Assembly (NCBI GenBank): GCA_900549055.1
Contig: URNB01000004.1
Span: 1-46,778 of the forward strand
From: an uncultured Oscillospiraceae bacterium
GTDB lineage: Bacteria > Bacillota > Clostridia > Oscillospirales > Acutalibacteraceae
Reading direction: 5' to 3'
Length of the DNA stretch: 46,778 nucleotides
Shown here: one piece after another, positions 46,412 to 46,778 of the stretch
Numbering within the stretch: the stretch's first letter is position 1
How the letters are laid out: the number at the start of each line of letters is the position of its first letter
Program-made: the position numbers and the translations under genes
Notes under the pieces: model-generated
Databases searched by the model: none
What the model was told of the DNA's origin: nothing
Seen by the model: the letters and a program-made list of their open reading frames with translations, nothing else

Positions 46412-46778
46412 ATGCTTTCCGCTATGATTTTTGATATTGAACGCAATTCTTATGTTGACGGACCGGGAATAAGAACAGCGGTATTTTTAAAGGGCTGCCC
46501 GCTTTCCTGCGTATGGTGTCACAACCCGGAAAGTCAGTCATTTGAAAAACAAATGATGTTTTATAAGAGTAAGTGTATCGGCTGCGGCAAATGCCGCGAA
46601 GTATGCCCGAATCATTTGCAAAGCTGTGATTTTTGCGGCAGATGCGAGCTTTACTGCCCGGCAGACGCGCGCAAAATTTGCGGTAAGGAATATACAACAG
46701 ATGAGGTTTTAAAAGAAATTGTTAAGGATAAACCGTTTTATGAAAATTCGGGCGGCGGCGTGACCTTATCGGGCGGTG
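46412..46778 (+). CDS. Glycyl radical enzyme activase (radical SAM), 3'-truncated by window end
   Basis: First 122 residues visible. Radical SAM cluster motif in FLKGCPLSCVWCHNPESQ (CxxxCxxC), preceded by SYVDGPGIRTAVF, the standard PFL-activase opening. A ferredoxin-like insert follows with two Cys clusters: CIGCGKCREVCP and CDFCGRCELYCP. This insert is shared with activases of dehydratase and decarboxylase-type glycyl radical enzymes rather than PflA. It installs the glycyl radical on the enzyme encoded 4 nt upstream, using SAM. GGAG lies 7 nt before the ATG, within the last codons of the upstream gene. Confidence 0.93.
   Translation, partial: MLSAMIFDIERNSYVDGPGIRTAVFLKGCPLSCVWCHNPESQSFEKQMMFYKSKCIGCGKCREVCPNHLQSCDFCGRCELYCPADARKICGKEYTTDEVLKEIVKDKPFYENSGGGVTLSGG

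Overview
The window reads as a chromosomal segment of a spore-forming, low-to-mid GC Gram-positive anaerobe of the class Clostridia, most likely in the Ruminococcaceae/Oscillospiraceae sphere. Supporting signs are spo0A and a tiny spoVM gene, a T-box leader, a guanine-class riboswitch, a type I dockerin, a glycyl radical enzyme, and repeated TTGACA-17-TATAAT promoters with strong Shine-Dalgarno sites. This is inferred from gene families only; no 16S rRNA gene is present.

Layout. (1) 1-1317: end of a CPBP-type membrane protease homologue and a convergent hotdog thioesterase. (2) 1640-14290: a long plus-strand surface-glycan locus. It holds UDP-galactopyranose mutase (glf), three GT2 and one GT4 glycosyltransferases, a Wzy-like polymerase, a Wzz-like protein fused to a degenerate BY-kinase-like domain, two Wzx-like flippases, a TagB/TagF-like polyol-phosphate transferase and two tandem TagD-like cytidylyltransferases. 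It should make a galactofuranose-containing glycan decorated with glycerol phosphate. (3) 14316-18433: comEC-like, holA, RNase M5-like and WYL-regulator genes, closely packed behind it. (4) 18434-19760: a short aldo/keto reductase remnant, a partially duplicated tRNA-Pro region, tRNA-Val, and a compact type I toxin-antitoxin locus with a 31-residue toxin and a convergent antisense RNA.

(5) 19788-27027: a leucine-type T-box followed by five tightly coupled genes: a LeuA-like protein that has lost its metal-binding and catalytic motifs but kept the leucine-sensing domain, a sugar-isomerase-like TIM barrel fused to an acyl-CoA synthetase, an amidohydrolase, and MetY plus MetA for acetyl-type homocysteine synthesis. 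(6) 27142-28849: HPr, a PfkB kinase, and rpsT on the minus strand. (7) 28964-34816 (minus): a guanine-riboswitch operon, xpt followed by a BMP-family nucleoside ABC transporter. (8) 35138-36830: tRNA-Thr, an XRE regulator, and two small membrane-anchored unknowns.

(9) 36844-41736 (minus): a secreted dockerin-Rhs (YD-repeat) polymorphic-toxin-like gene with its probable immunity gene. The rhs gene is split by a 254-bp hairpin-rich MITE with 16-bp terminal inverted repeats and an 8-bp target duplication, and its toxin tip is also frameshifted. (10) 41806-43122 (minus): spo0A, spoVM and a small Cys-rich membrane protein gene. (11) 43349-46778: a divergent AraC regulator and a glycyl radical enzyme with its activase, which is cut by the window end.

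The most notable items are the type I toxin-antitoxin locus, the MITE in the dockerin-Rhs gene, and the leucine-T-box operon led by a LeuA pseudoenzyme. All family assignments were made by reading motifs by eye; no searches were run.
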